64,000 bases of DNA from Ignelater luminosus (GCA_011009095.1 VTPC01090600.1:207657-271656); one strand, 5' to 3'; shown: positions 20,638 to 35,185, counted from the first letter of the stretch. Notes: generated by a model from the letters alone, not told the origin. A program made the numbers and translations.

Positions 20638-23600
20638 TCTTAATAATATTCGTTCTGCATAAAGTTAACTTGGCGCTGCATTACAATTTGTAGTAGTATT
20701 CTTAACAAATCAAAATTATAGTTCAAACAATGAAGTGCCTAAATAAGACTTGAAAGCTCTGGAGTGTTCTATGATAATCCTCTTATTAATGTAATTTGTA
20801 AATCAAAGAATTTATTATGCTCCTATTATAGTAACAAATCACAAATTATTGTTAGTAAAGAAGTTTCAGGAAACCTGGTTAAACTGAAAAAATTGACTAA
20901 TCACAAAAATTTAATTGATCCAAAGCTATATGCTGACCAGTAAAGAAATCTTTCTAGGCTATTACATTCTCTTTCACCCAAAGAATGGAGTCGTTGCTAT
21001 AATATCAGATACAGATGTCCAGTGAAAATGTTTTAGATGGAAGATTATATCTCCAGAAGTCATCAATTAACATTCTATGTTCCATGCCTTCCAAACCCAG
21101 GGCTAGTCAAGAGCTAGTTCCAAGGCGTCTACTAATACCTTCTAGACTTAAGAAATTTATTTTATCAGTCCCTGTCTATATTACCTACAATATGATTTAA
21201 AATGTAACGTGAGACTTCCTTTTGACTACTTGAGAATGAGCATAATTCTAGTTTTGAGTTTCCTTTTGCATTTATTTTAGCTAGAACCTAGAAAGCTGCT
21301 GAAGAGTTGTTAGACTTTTGTGTAAAAACTGCCTAAAGCATTATAATCAATAGAAATAAAAATAAAACAGTAGGTAAGGCCTTGTCTAATGCATTAGCTG
21401 CTTGTTCATGTGTATTTGTTTACAAACTTTAGTTTCCTTTCAGTGCTTTACTTTTAAGAGTATCCGCAGCAATTAATATTATGTCCAGTGTTTGAGTATC
21501 TTCAGTTCACTTGTTAGTTATTTTATCAGATGATACAACTGCAGTATCTACATAGAGTAACGACTTACACAGATCGAGCGAGGGTTAAATTTGCAAATAT
21601 TTTACTGTTCGGACTGAATTCGATTCAACTATTGGTCAAAAAATAGTTTTTGCCGATTAATTTGGCTTAATACAAGCCGGTTTGACTTAGTTTGTCCTGT
21701 CCTGAATTAGGTGATATGTACAGATATTTGCATTGCGTTGAATTACATAGTTTTTAAGCCAAGAGTAATCGCAAACAAAGATAGAACTTTTAAAAATGCT
21801 GCCTTTACGTTTATGGAAATTGTTGTTCGTTGACAATCGTGGACACAGTCAATGTTTTCTGGTTGACGCTGTTTTAAGTTGTTCTTCATGGTTCTTTGCC
21901 AATTTCCGTAGTGTATAAGTAGTCGCTATCGGTCTGACAATTTTTGTCTTGGACTTGAAACTTCTCTTCTCATACCAAGGGTATTGGCCTCTCATACCAT
22001 TTTCATAAATGAGCTTTGATAAATATAAAGGCCTCCGCCTCTTGGTCATGTCTTATTTAGTGTAACTAGACGTCATTCTAGCTTCATTTTCTATGAGTTT
22101 TTTGTTCTTAGCTTGATTAGTTGTTACTTCAAAAATCTTCTCTTTTAAACTAAAATCGCTCTATTGTATTGTTGGCTTAAAACCGAACATATGCAGCTTT
22201 CTGGCAATTAGTTTTTTATGGTTACTTGAATGGATTTGAAGTTTTTTGTGTTTCTATTACGATGTTCTTTATAATATTTAGGTTTTTATTAGAACTAGGA
22301 GATATCTTGTTTAATGGTACAATTATTACGGTTATTGCCTCCCAATTCATTTATTTTCACTTTTACTTTTTCTTGATGAAAAATAAAGAGAACTCAATGT
22401 GTTTCATTCTGTCGTTTTGTGGGCAAATTGGTGTGAAAAATCGAGAACTGTTCCAGACAAGAATGGGAATTTTAGGTAAGTACATGCCTGGATTTTCTTG
22501 GTCATATTAACAGTACCCTAGAAACCCTAACATTCATTACCAATAGATTCAACGGCCGTAAAGTATAAACTTGTTTTTGAAATAATAATTCAGGATAATT
22601 AAAAAACATCAATTTAATTCATAAATTAGTTTACAAGTAGGATTTTACACTTAGTGGATTTCAACGCAACGTGTTACAGTCACCACATTTTCGTTATAAT
22701 GATGGTAAGGAAAAGGTAGGAGGGTAATGAAATTCCTTCGCTACGTTATGTGCAATTCTATTTTCTCTAATATTACCAGTTTATCTAATCTTCTAATTTC
22801 TAATTGCAAAATCTGTGAATAGCTGCTTTTAACAAAAAAAGTTAAGCTCGAGTCTGAATTAGTTTAGTCGCTTTTAAATGCTTTTTATTTTATTATTATT
22901 AAATAAAAAAGAGTCAATTAAATTATTTCTAGCTCATTCGTGGCAGAAGCTCTACTATTTTATATTTTTTTAACAAAAAATTTTAAATTTTAGATTTCAA
23001 AGGTAAATGTGAACTTAAAATTTAAAACGCCAGCAGATAATTTTAAATCTTTTGCAAAAAATAAAAGTTAATGTTCAGGATGTATTTTAATCAAAAATTA
23101 TTACCCTAATATAACGTAAGGGCAAACTTAAAAATCCAAGTTTTTATGGCGTATGCAGTATTTTGAAGAGCCTAAGCTATTTCATCTAGAAAATCTTCTT
23201 TAAGGACACGGTTATATCTAGAATCGGCTATTTCGTCTGAAATATCCTTCAGTATTATGAGTTCTACAATATCATTGCGGTAACAACACGAGCGTTTGAT
23301 ATAAAAAAATTCTTTTGTATCTAACATTTTTAGTTTAATAATTCTTTTAAGAGAATACAGATTGAATAGTGACATAAATTTATAAAAAAATATAATGAAA
23401 AGTGGAAACGCTTTTTAATATAATAAAAGAACCTTTTTTAAGGTTACTGAAATATACAAGAGGAAATTTATTTGGAAATAAAGTAACGGCTACAAAGGTG
23501 TGACAGATAGTACAAGTATTTCAGTCTAACGCAGTCAGTTTTAAAAGCAAGATACGACGGTTAATATAGACAGCTCTATAGGGGCCCGGCCCCAACACAT

Positions 23601-26600
23601 ACATATGGATGTATATTGTGCCATTCAGCAGCGAATATAGCTTCAGCTTAACATGTATAATACAAGGTCTATAGCGGAATCAAATCTGGTTAAACATAAA
23701 GGAAAAATGGAAACTCTATAAAGTAGGGAGCTTTTGAAGGAAATCTCCAACGTTAAATAAAATATGTGCATTTATGAACACTGCCAGAATTCTCATTTAC
23801 TGTATTATTGTTATATAACAAGCATGAGATAATTTTGTTAACCAACTGAATAATAATTTTTAAGCTTAGCAATAATACTTTTAGTACAAAGTTATTACCA
23901 CCCCGTTACCTAAAGCTTATTAACTACTAAGCAAGCGATGATGTTTAGAATACGGCAATATTATTTAACCTTTGTCATATCAATTATGTAAATATTAATG
24001 TTAACACCCGCACATCACATTTAAATCTCTCATCATCTCTCTCACTATTCTCTTACCGTTCCCTTAACAAATATTGAATATTTTATTAAACCCTTGTCTT
24101 TCTACCTTTTGATAAAGGAAACTAACGAGCAACATAGCGACACGTTCTGCTGCTGACAATCCAATTAACTAATTCTTACTTTATTATTTCTACAAAGAAC
24201 TTTATTTGATAGTTTACTTTCCCTGTTATTTAAAACTAAATTAATCTGGTAAATTTTGCCCGCATGTAACAAAAAGCTAAAACTGGTTCCGTGCCTTTGT
24301 TTTAACATACTATTATCGTAACAGGATTTAGAAAATTACTCTAAGTAATTAGTTTCCCTACATATTAAGTTTATGTGAATTTAAAACGAAATTGTCCTTA
24401 TCAGAATGTAAATAGTCACTGTGCGTATTTGGGAAGTTGACATTTCTATAAATAGAGTCTCTAATGGTATTATCCTAAGAGCTCTCTGTTAGATAGATTT
24501 AATCCGCGTGGAATGTTTACAAATTTTGTGTTTATCATTTTTTTCTTGCAAATTTAATTTTTTTATTTCTTTCGAGATTAATTAAACAACCAAAAATTTA
24601 AATAAACAAAGCCCATCTGCAATTTATTTAAACGTAACTGGTTTATATGACTAACGTTATTATGTAGTTCTCAAAAACTTAATTTTCCAACAGTAAAATC
24701 TAATATACTGTGGATTCAATTAATAAAATTTAATCCATAATACATTTAACGTCGAATGGACCCATGTCAAACTTGTTGGTTTCAAACATTTATGAACTTA
24801 TTGAAATTATATCATTCAAAAGCTTACCCAAGGGAGATAAGTGTGGTAAGTTTTGTAATTCTGATAAACGGTTGACCCTCAACCTCTGTTTACATATAAA
24901 GAGGTAATTGTTAAAAGCGGAATTTTCTTATTTAATAGTTTGTAATATCATTTTAAGACTTTTAACTTACTTGAGTTAATTTTCATATTTTCTAAGAATT
25001 TCTAGTTGTAATTTTCGCGCGAATTCTGTTTGACAAGTAAATAAAGAAGTGTCTTCATTATTATGTTTTTTTATTATTAAAATGGAAGGGTTTATTTTAA
25101 TGTTTTCATGGTAAGTTTCATCCGTTAAGCTAAATTATAATAATGAGCGGTGAACTCACAGCGAGTAAGCAACAAAATATCAAGTTATAAAGGTATCCCT
25201 CGGTATTCTCACTAAACGTTATAATGGTAGCAATCATTTTCACAAAAATACACAAACTGATATTGAAAACCATAGTTACTACTATCATACTATCTAATTG
25301 TATCAGGAACGGACGGATACCAACAGGTAAAAGTTTCTCGACAACAACAGTGACCGACATCGGTTGGTTACGGCCCGTTTTGATGATGATCGTTTTGAAT
25401 ACTTTGATTATTAGAAATGCACTAGACTATATCTTGTTGGTACGGTAGCGGTCGGTTATATGTAAATCCACCTTAACTCGTTTTTTTATATCAGTTTCTT
25501 AGAATGTTTGTATCGCGACTAGCCGCTGGATTAGTCTGAAGCCTCGATATTATATACCTTAAGAGGTGTCGCGATCGGGTCATCTTGGTATCGCAATCGT
25601 GTCATATTGTTTTAATGTACTAGCTTTGTCGCATGTGCAGGGTGACCATCTACGCCGCCGCAAAGAGAATTCTATAAGTTTTTACTGTTACAAAATAACT
25701 TGGATTTATTACGTTGTCTTTATGTTTATGAGTAATCTGTTTATTCCTTTTCCTTCATAAAAGCCAAAGCGTCTGAAAGCTATGTTTACGTACCTACAAA
25801 AAAATATTTTAGAATATATGCCTACAAAACCAAGCAAGCTTTGGTAGGGTCCAAACCACTTCAGATTCATCAAGATTAATCAGTAAATCAGAAGCTAATC
25901 AACAGACACTAATTATGTGTAATCACACTGACTAAGTGATATTAATTAATTCATAAACGACTGACAGATTTAAAACAACGATGAAGCCGAGCAAAATAGA
26001 TCTTTGGGTATCATTTCGTTTAAATATATCTTCTTAAGACCTTTTGAATGTAATAATTACCTAAAATCCTTGTTAGGCATTTTTTTATTTTTATCTGCTC
26101 GTAGCATAAGTTTCACAGAAGTTTCTTTCTATGATCCCTTAAAGCGTAAATGGACACTCTTTCAATCTGTAATTGAAACAGTTTGTTTGACATTTCTCAG
26201 AAGCAATAAAAAAATTTTTAAATTAACTTTTCCCTCAACAAGAATTTTAATATGTAACACCTCTTGAACAAACATCATGCCTTGATCTGACGGTTATACA
26301 ACATTCGTCGATTCAGACTGAACCTTCACGTCTCTTTAAAAATTCTTATGTTTGACGTTTCGACACTCCAGTTTTGTCTATGAATAGAGAGAAAACTGCC
26401 GTAAACTAAAATTTTGTTCTATCAGGTGTTTGCATGGTAAGATAAGAGATAACAATAAACGTATCTACCAAATGATGTTTTTATATTATAATTAATATTT
26501 TTGTTAAGGATTTTGTAATTTCAGTTAAAGGAAAATTTTAAAAAAGGTAAAAATGCTTCCACTTCGTCTTGATGTTTATTACTGAATTTATTTATTTTCC

Positions 26601-28085
26601 TTTTAGGCAATCTAATTCAAAAATTGGTTTCGTCCTTTCCACTTAGGATTACTGTAGACATTACGGTATGATACGGTTCATCCGTGGAAAGCATATCTAT
26701 TACGCCTACAAATTTTGGTATTTGGCAACATTTGGTGGCTACCTAATAAAATTCCAAAACCTACACCGAACCTGGCAATAAAATTTAAAATAAATTCTTG
26801 ATAGCATGGTAGTATGACCAAAAAACTTTACAAAAACCTTCTACCTCAAAAGAATGTTATTCTTATAGAGAAGTACCTTAAATCTCTTCCCCTGCTTGAA
26901 ACTAGCAGAAAAAATAGAAATTATTGCGTTGGTACAATAAGATCGTATTCTTTTAAAAAAACGTCTATTCCCAAACTGAGAAAAGAGAAAGAGAGCAGGA
27001 AAGTCTGATAATCTGTTCACAATGGCAACTAATTTAAACGATTAAAACCATTTTTAGTTTTTAAGAAACGTTACTGAAAACAAGAGAAGTTACAAACTAC
27101 AATACAGCAACCAGTAATTACAAATTTATAACGGGTATTTCAACGTTCTGAAAACCAAGTAACTCATGCTCTATAAAATTTTATTTTTATTATTTATTAA
27201 TTTATAGCTACGCTTGATTTTGAAACTTCTCGAACGCCCGTTATACAAAAGGTGTGGAAGCATAGAACATTTAGACCAAATGCGTGCACAAGAAATGTTT
27301 CAAAAATGGTATGGTCTCTCTTTAGATTTTGTTTAAATGAAACAACTGTAAATATGTAATATTTCCACAGGCATGCTGGACTGATAGGGTTAGTAGAATA
27401 TATGAAATTGTATTTGGTGTGCTAAGTGTTTCACTATCAGTTCCAAATACAGGCCCAAAACTAATGATTCATTCACAAAGTTTAGAGGAAGTAAGATTTG
27501 ATGGCAAGGAACATTAGATAGAAGACGAAAACAACATCGCTGTGAAAAATGTAGAAAATACCCAAAATTTGTCTATTTCAAATGAGAATCAAAGGGCAGG
27601 CATAACAAAAGAATCCCATTTGTACAAGATGAATGGCAAGCGGGATATTTCTAACTTTCTCGTCCAACACTCTTTTATGCAAGTGTTCATGTTATCGAAT
27701 TATCAACCACAACTATCAAATTACCATTTACGACGCAACGTTGCCAGCACTACTGCAGCAATGATGTTTTGAAACAAGACTATAGCGTGTGGTGGGTCCA
27801 TAGAAAACTCATCTTGCCTTTTAAAATCAGCAAAAAAACATTTCTAGCCATTACAGTTTACTAGAAACGGAAAATTGATTGTTTGGACAGACCATTGTGT
27901 TGATTAGAATAATAACCGGTAAATAATGGTAATATTCAAGTTACCAATAGATTTAGAATGTTTTACTTTAATATATCAGTCTTCTGACAATTCTCATCAT
28001 GTGACCGGTATTTTTTCCTAATAAAGAAACAGAGAAAAAGAGCAAACGTGCGCTCTTCAAATTCGTAGAGACAAAGAAAAATTAA
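20638..28085. other. Long AT-rich non-coding interval
   Basis: About 7.4 kb without a supportable gene. Frames of 61-94 codons occur (for example 22226-22510 and 26004-26267) but are Phe/Leu/Ile-rich AT products without motifs. 25130-25448 is open on both strands and matches nothing I know. 23580-23600 has a GGGGCCCGGCCCC palindrome that might be a transposon end without a partner. No RNA gene is seen. Confidence 0.5.
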
Positions 28086-28089
28086 CATC

Positions 28090-30118
28090 CGCACCAAACG
28101 CAATCGCTAACTATCTCTGTCTCTCGCCATTTCTTCATTCATACTTCGGTCTCTCATTGCTTCCCTAGTTCCATCGCCCCAGGATCTGCGTGGGCGTTCC
28201 TTCTTGTTTCTTCCTGGTGGATCTCTTAGTCATAGTTGTTTTGGCCATCTTGTATCTTCCATACGGAGTAAGTCACCGAACCATTTTAGCCCACTATTTT
28301 CAATACGCTGTATTACAGTTTCTGTTGCCAGTGTCCTCCGTCGTATTTCTTCGTTTCTTATATGTTCTCTTTTTGACACTCTGGCACTTCTACGAAGATA
28401 GTTCATTTCTATCGTTTTCAATTTCCTTTTATTTACTTCCTTTAGAACCCAGATCTAACTCCCACAACAGAGCATCAACTCAACTATTGTGCGACCGATT
28501 CTCTTCTAATATTCGATACTGATATGTTTATCCCACCATATACAATTGAGTGCTCCTATAATTCGTCTTGTTTTCTGTGTTTTCATCTTGATATCCTCCT
28601 TCCCTATTCCATTTTTGTATATGATTGTGTTCAGGTATTTGGATTGGTCTACTTGCTTACCTTTTGTGTCATCGTTAATTAACACTTGAAATACTGCATC
28701 TGAATTAACTACCACATATTCCGCCTTCTCCAAACTGACTTCAAGACCCTACTTCTAGTACTCTCTGTATAATCTCCTAAGCATAAATTTCATGTCGTAT
28801 CCATCCTGGGCTAAGAGTGCTTGGTCGCCTGCAAAATTCATTAAATATAGGTACTGGTTGTTGATGCCTTGTTTTCATTATATATGTCTTTAATGGTTCT
28901 AATAAGATGTTTGCTTACTCCCACTGCTTTTAATGCCGTCCAGAGTCTATGTCTAGGAACACTATCGTATGCCTTTTTAATGTCAATCAAAGTGATGTGA
29001 GTTTCTTCGTTTTTTCTTATTCTTTTCTCAAGCAGTTGTTGCAGCGTGAACAAGCTATCGATACATGACCTTCCTGGAGTAAACCCATTTTGGTCTTCTG
29101 AGATGGTGTTTCCAATTTCTTCCCTCAATCTGTTGTAGAGCACTTTAACCCATAACCGGCTTAATGTGTTTGTAAGCGATAATGCTCTATAATTATTTAG
29201 ATCCTTGCGATTTCCCTTTTTATACAACGATGAAATGTATCCAATCTTCCTTCCTTTAGCGACTTTATGTTGCTTCATACATGCATTCATTAGTTGTCTT
29301 ATCCGTTGTGTTAATGCCCTACCATCACTTTTTATCAACTCTAACAAAATATCCCCTGGTCCTAGTGATCTACCAGTTTTAATCTCCTTTATACATATTT
29401 GTATTTCCGGTATCTCATAGTATTTTCGCCACTCTTCAAGTGTCGTTAAAGTCTTGGATTTTTCTTTGTTATTAGTTTTCATATTTTTTAAAGACTGCCA
29501 CACTTCCTTAGTCTGACTACCACCCAGATACGCATTAATTTCATTAACTTTTGCTCACAGAATTCATTTTTTTCTTTCTTTATTTTATTTCGTAGTTCTT
29601 TATTTTTGTTTTTATCCTCTCCCTTGTTCAGCTCTGTTTTATTACTTAGATATTTTGTGTACAGTAGATTCTTTTCTTTTATTAACGTTTTTATATCATC
29701 TGTTATATATATGTAGTATGATTTCTGAAGTTTTCGTTCATTATTGTTTTCGCCAAGAGCCTCTTTTATAGATCGCCGTGTTAATATTAGCGTGTTCTCC
29801 TTCTATGTTGGGTGACTATGAAAACTGGTTCAAATAATTGTTCAGTCTATCTTCGTATAATTGACGTACACTACTTTGTTTAAGTAGATATGTTTTGTAC
29901 CGTTTATTCATAGTTTTATTTTCCGTGTTTGTACTCTCCAATTGTCGTACCGCTTTACTTGTCTGTTTTACAAATGAATGTATAATTTTGGTTACTAGTA
30001 AATAATGGTCTGTTTTACAGTTCGCACTTCTCACAACCCTTGAGTCATATATCCTGAAATTTGTCGCATTTTTTACTATAACATAATCGATGAAAACATG
30101 CACAATGTGACCCAGCAC
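28090..30118 (-). mobile_element. Non-LTR retrotransposon (LINE), 5'-truncated, decayed
   Basis: Reading the minus strand from 30118 there is the end of an endonuclease domain (FIDYVIVK, then VRSANCKTDHYLL, with the terminal D-H pair of EEP endonucleases). Next comes a charged linker (about 29800-29510), reverse transcriptase (29503-28841), a broken palm (about 28850-28740), the RT C-terminal part (QSKYLNTIIY, KTRRIIGALNCIWW), and a tail that includes WVLKEVNKRKLKTIEMNYLRR and ends near 28090. The order matches elements with an N-terminal endonuclease. The clade is not certain; RTE/jockey-like groups are possible. The first part of the endonuclease is missing. Confidence 0.85.
28841..29503 (-). 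pseudogene. LINE reverse transcriptase core (relic)
   Basis: This 220-codon open frame is part of the LINE at 28090-30118. It carries RT motifs in order: KTGRSLGPGDILLELIK, then GRKIGYISSLYKKGNRKDLN, NYRALSLTNTLSRL, EDQNGFTPGRSCIDSLFTLQ and the first catalytic motif THITLIDIKKAYDSVPRHRL. It ends shortly after IKDIYNENKA, where a deletion has removed the segment leading to the active site. The site itself, FADD in working enzymes, appears just downstream in another frame as FAGDQALLAQD, so one catalytic Asp is also changed. Two in-frame stops follow near 28755. It is inactive. Confidence 0.85.
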
Positions 30119-33100
30119 GATGTGCTACCTATTTATGGGGACAAACAGAAAAATTTGCTAGACGTGGCCGTATATGTATAAGTTCAAACTACAAAAGAAC
30201 ATTTGAAGGCTAAAAAACTATGTTCTAATTTTCACATATTTGCTATTTCTATTTACTTAAACATCTTATAGAATACGTTATTGAGTCAGTCGGTTCTTCA
30301 TTATATTATTCTATTAATAATGGATTGAGCTAATGAAATTTCTTTGGCTAAGTTGTCTTGTTTCTTTTGAAAATATGTAAAAACGAGTTTGTTACGGTTT
30401 CTAAAAGTGACGCGGAAAAACGTTGTTACTTAAATGATCATACAACATTTTTCCATTTTCATTTTAAGGAAACTATAATGGTGACTTTCTTATAGCTGAG
30501 TTTCTATACAGAACCTAAAAGAACACTGTATGATATATTTCCGGGCACTCATATTTTCCGTTATGCCAGGACTAGCAGCAATGAATGTTTTTAATGTATC
30601 CTGAAAATTTTTAGATTGGTAAATTACAACGTTCTTTCAGCCAACACAGCACAGCGGTTCAATTAGTAAAACTGAAAACGTATTCATACAAAGGGCCTGC
30701 AATGTTATTAAGTTGGTTGAACTCGATTCCTAATTTTACCATCTAAACACATAGACATTATGACGTTTTAGAGGTAGCAACCCAAGTAAAATTGTCACTG
30801 CTTGAAAGTATTTACATTGCATGGTAAAATACCAACTGGGGGTTAATTTGAATTGGAAGTTGTGATATGTCTAAGCTATATATTTTGGCTTTCCCTTAAA
30901 TATTTCTAAAACATGAAGATGCGTAGCCGGAAGTTTATCAAGTAGTGTTTGATACTGTGTTGCATAAAATTTTTCATTTCTCAATCTGAGTTGCTAGACC
31001 TAACTTAAATTAAAACGTTGTGTCTAATTGTTTTACAAAATAGTTTTGTTTCTCTTTGGTACTAGGCGACACCAACACCATTAGAAAAGAGTCAATTAAG
31101 TCTCTATAATTTCTATTTCTTGTAATAAAACGGTTGTGTTGAATATTTATGAGGAATTTCTAATTTTAATATTATGGATGCCATATTGCGATAAATTGAA
31201 TATTAGACTAAAAACTCGGTACGTTATATTCGCCGTTGCAGTTCATTCCCCCCAGCAGATATGAAGCTTTTATAGGAGATCACGTATTGAAAACCAGTTT
31301 CCTGACATATCGTATGTAGTTATAAGGAATAAAGCAAAACACATACTAGGGCAGCTGCAGTCGATTGTCATTTTACAGAAAAGGACTATATTTCATATAT
31401 ACTGCTGATCGTAGCAGTTTATGAAAAACAGAAGTTTATTCAACCGTTTTTGTACGAAAAAGTGCCGATGCAACGGCTTACATTCTGTAAAACGGGTTCA
31501 GTACCGTTTGGAAATTTATTTAGAAAGAAAAATTTATGACTATTACTATAAAAGAGTAAATTGCTAAAATTAAAATTAAAACTATAAATTTATCGATACA
31601 GTATATCATGTTCATAACACTACAGATGGCTACAAATGGTCCATCAAACAAAGAGGTACAATAAAAAACTGAGTGGAAGCCTGTGATAAGGCGAACACAA
31701 GATTTATGAAGCAGTCTTCTAAATACGAAGCTACGAGTGACTAGTTTCGTAAAGAAGAGTTTTAAAGGATGCCTTAACTCCGTCACACCCAGCAAAATCT
31801 CTGGACAATAAATTAACAGACAGAAGTCTGGAGTAAATAAGGCTTCACGGGGATTCGGGCCTCAGTCTGCAGGCAATTAACATAATGTCTTTTGTTCTAG
31901 GGGCAACGATCTGCATGCGAAGGAAATATGTTTTGGCGCCTCCTTCCTAATGTTTAATGCAACGCATTTAGAAATGGCATCGACCAGGGATTTCGTAGTA
32001 CTAAAACAACATTCTCCCGTAGTAAGTTCTAACCTTCCAATACAAAGAAAACTTTTTTTGGTTTTTACGATTGAAAACAAACACATAAGTCAGTCGGCAG
32101 TGGAAATGTCGCGAAACTCATAGTCCCCCTGAAAGAAATTTAAAATAGAATAAGAAAATCTATTACAAGTTTACTATCAACAAAACTAATAAAGAAACAA
32201 CTTGAGAAACGACTGGAGAGAGAATATTGAAAATCAATACATTAATTTTCACTTTTCCGCTCACTCGACAGGTCCTTATTTACAATCCATTGACTTGGTT
32301 TCTACTAGGAGGAAGGGAAGTTATATGAAGCAATCAGGGTAGCAGCACTGCGGAAATGAGATATTTCCATTATTTACATATCGCCCCAGGAAAATGGATA
32401 ATGTTGATACGAATAGCCTAACCAGTTACAATTTTTAAATCACCTCTTTTGGGATTATTCGCGGTTACATATTCATTATACATTATAAACGTAAAAATAA
32501 TTGCCTCTATTCTCCGAGTTTCGTTCAATTTTCACTCAAAAAAGTAACTATTCCGCTAATATTTAAAATTCCTCGAGTTAATTACTATAAAAAATGTTAA
32601 AGTATTAATGATGTCCATTTAGATTGATGCTACTAATGTCAAATAAGTTGAATAATTGGAACTTTTTTCTACCTACTACATACCGTAATCTCTTAAACCA
32701 ACTACCCCTCACCTATGCTGACTAGACTACAGTGGCAGCTGGTTTAAGGCATCTAATGAGAGATTAAGATACGCCGATTGAAATCCTACATGTGGTAGGA
32801 GAGATATTTAAATTAATTAAGTTAATTTGAAATTAATAGAAACTAAATATATATTTTTCTAAGTAACTAATGAATGTTTTTTGTTCACAAAATTTTATTA
32901 TTTAGTTATGCTGACAAGCGTATGTTTAATTATCCAATGTAAACGTGCTATTTCATGATTACAGAGAACACAGTTTACTACAAACGTAGAGTAGTTTAGC
33001 GGCGATGTTCTGTCAACCATTTTATGTAACTTGGTTACATTTCTTTATTTACCGTTTTTGTATCGTGATGTTGATCAAAGCAGAGTGCATCAATACGATT

Positions 33101-34980
33101 AAAATCGCTCTATTTCTGTATGACTGAAACGAGTTTCAATATAGTAACTAATTATTTTTAAAATTATTACTGCTATGAATGAAACTAACGGTATTTTGCA
33201 CGGTCTCTGTTAATTTATTTGCTGCAGACTTACTTGCGCATCGGTGTATACTTTGTAAATTTGTTATGAGGAGTAACGTAATAGAATTGTAGCTAATATA
33301 AATCCAATGAGAAGTTTTAACGTATTTTGCTAAATGTTAATTTCTAATTACAACCGAAAGTTATAATGGTTTAGAGAAGTAGAAAATTCAACCGTAATTT
33401 GCAAACTTTTTTAGTGTTAAGTAATAATTCGTAATCGCACATTTTCTGTTACAAAGAATGCCAAATTAAAAACCTATTAATGACATTATACTTATTTTAT
33501 TAGTAATTACAAAAATTTACAAGGACATTTTTAAAAAATTCCGAAAACATTAAATAATAAATTTTTATTTATATCAGAAAACAAAAGAGCAATAAAACCC
33601 TAGTAGCACAAAAGTCGGAACCGTCCAACAACCTTACAGAAACTATGCAGTTACTCGTGCTAAAACCAGCACAGAGAAATCTGTCCAGGTCCTATGCGGT
33701 AGCTGTTCGGTCGAGACCAACTTAGTTAGCTAGACGCATATACGATATCGTTACTAATCCTCAAAACTCAGTATTAGCGCTGTCTTGGCCGTATAGGAAA
33801 CGTGTCGATTTCCAATACAGAACCTAATGTTAGAATGACTGTAGCGTTACTGTATGGTTAATAACTCTTAAAACAACATTAGTATGCATATTAGCTTGAC
33901 GATTTAGGAACTATATAGCTTGTCAATATGAAAACTAATCTTAAGATGCGTTGTTTGTTGAGCTCTTAATACTGTTTCTGTTTTATGAAACAAATAACAC
34001 ATTTGAAGTTGCAATAATAACTAAGTATTATAATATGTACAACGCGCAAAAAAGGCACCAACTCAAAAATTTAAATCCTATCAAAAGCAAATTACTAACG
34101 AAGGAGAACTTTCAAAAAAGTTTCTAAAAAAATATTTATTAATCTAAATCAAAACACCAATAGAGATTCAAGCATCTTTATTCAAAGTTACGTAAGTTAC
34201 GAAACAAAGTAAAATGAAATATTGAAAGTGTTTGTTCGTATCAGTTTAATCCCTGTTATTATAAATCTAATTTCCCAAGAAACAAAAGTTCTTGCCTTAC
34301 TTTATTCGATAATAAAGTTATCGCATGTTTCATTTAAAGCCTCGACTGATTTTTTTATACAAAAACTAAATAAACAATGTATTACTACTATTCGAAGCTC
34401 ATAGTAGTAAGAGAGATGCAGATAAAACTAGTTCATTTGAATCTAAATATCGATTTTATTAATGATACCAGAACTAGTTTTAAATCTCTAAAAGAATTTA
34501 TGATTTTTCATAAATTTCTAATTTTTTACGTTAGGTATTTATTTTATCTGGCAATCTTGTACCCAGAATTATAAATAATTGAAGGAATAACTCTACCTGG
34601 ACTATTTATCGGATAAATGACAAATAAGAAATACATCAATTTTTAACGTAATTCCATTATTGTATTGTGATTTTTAAGTAGAAATGGTAATGGCAAATTA
34701 TTAATTACAGGTTACTGACGGCAACACGATCTATCTTTTTAAATAAAGGCAAATGTGATTATGTTTATGATTTGCCAAATTCATTTGCATTTTGAGCAGG
34801 TAGTTATTGCCAGCCGGTTCTTTTTAACCTTCTTTCCTGTCATAAAACTTACTGACCTACGGCAAATTGCTGCAAACGTTCAAAAAATTGTGAAGTTTCG
34901 TACACTACCGAAAATTCTATAATATTTGAAGCTGATCAAACTTTAAAAAATTTACAAAGAGTGATATAATCTATCTCGTC
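30119..34980. other. AT-rich interval with a CNE-like block
   Basis: No gene is recognised. A minus-strand frame at 31877-32086 (69 codons) and one at 31520-31795 (91 codons) have no confident family match. About 34690-34900 is a less AT-rich, complex block with an ATTTGCAT octamer (about 34783) and CAGGTAG (about 34797, a Zelda-type heptamer), suggesting possible regulatory DNA. Confidence 0.4.
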
Positions 34981-34992
34981 TAATAAAAAAAA

Positions 34993-35185
34993 GGGACAAA
35001 TGTGTTGCCATTTGACAGTAGGGCTAATATTGCAATTTAAATGGGACAAAGGTAAAAGAGAAAGCAGCAAAGCAATAAAAATCTAGTCAAGTACGTTTTT
35101 CTATAACTTTTGAAATGATTAGTTAAAGATTTCAGTATGAATTTAAATCCGAATAATTATTATTATCGCCTGAGGGGACAAAAAC
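34993..35185. repeat. Second GGGACAAA box cluster
   Basis: GGGACAAATG (34993), GGGACAAAGG (35043) and GGGACAAAAAC (35175) lie in one orientation within 193 bp, echoing the cluster at 9607-9843. No open frame is attached. It may be a leftover end of an element related to the DUF7869-like copy, or coincidence. Confidence 0.35.

Noticed and set aside
23578-23605. GGGGCCCGGCCCC palindrome as a transposon end
   Set aside because: No partner terminus or target duplication could be found within several kilobases.
25130-25448. Overlapping open frames of 76 and 74 codons on opposite strands with hydrophobic translations
   Set aside because: No family resemblance, no flanking exon signals, and both strands open at once points to composition rather than coding.
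31877-32086. 69-codon minus-strand frame vaguely like the start of a macro domain
   Set aside because: Only a few residues fit and the glycine-rich loop is absent; not supportable.
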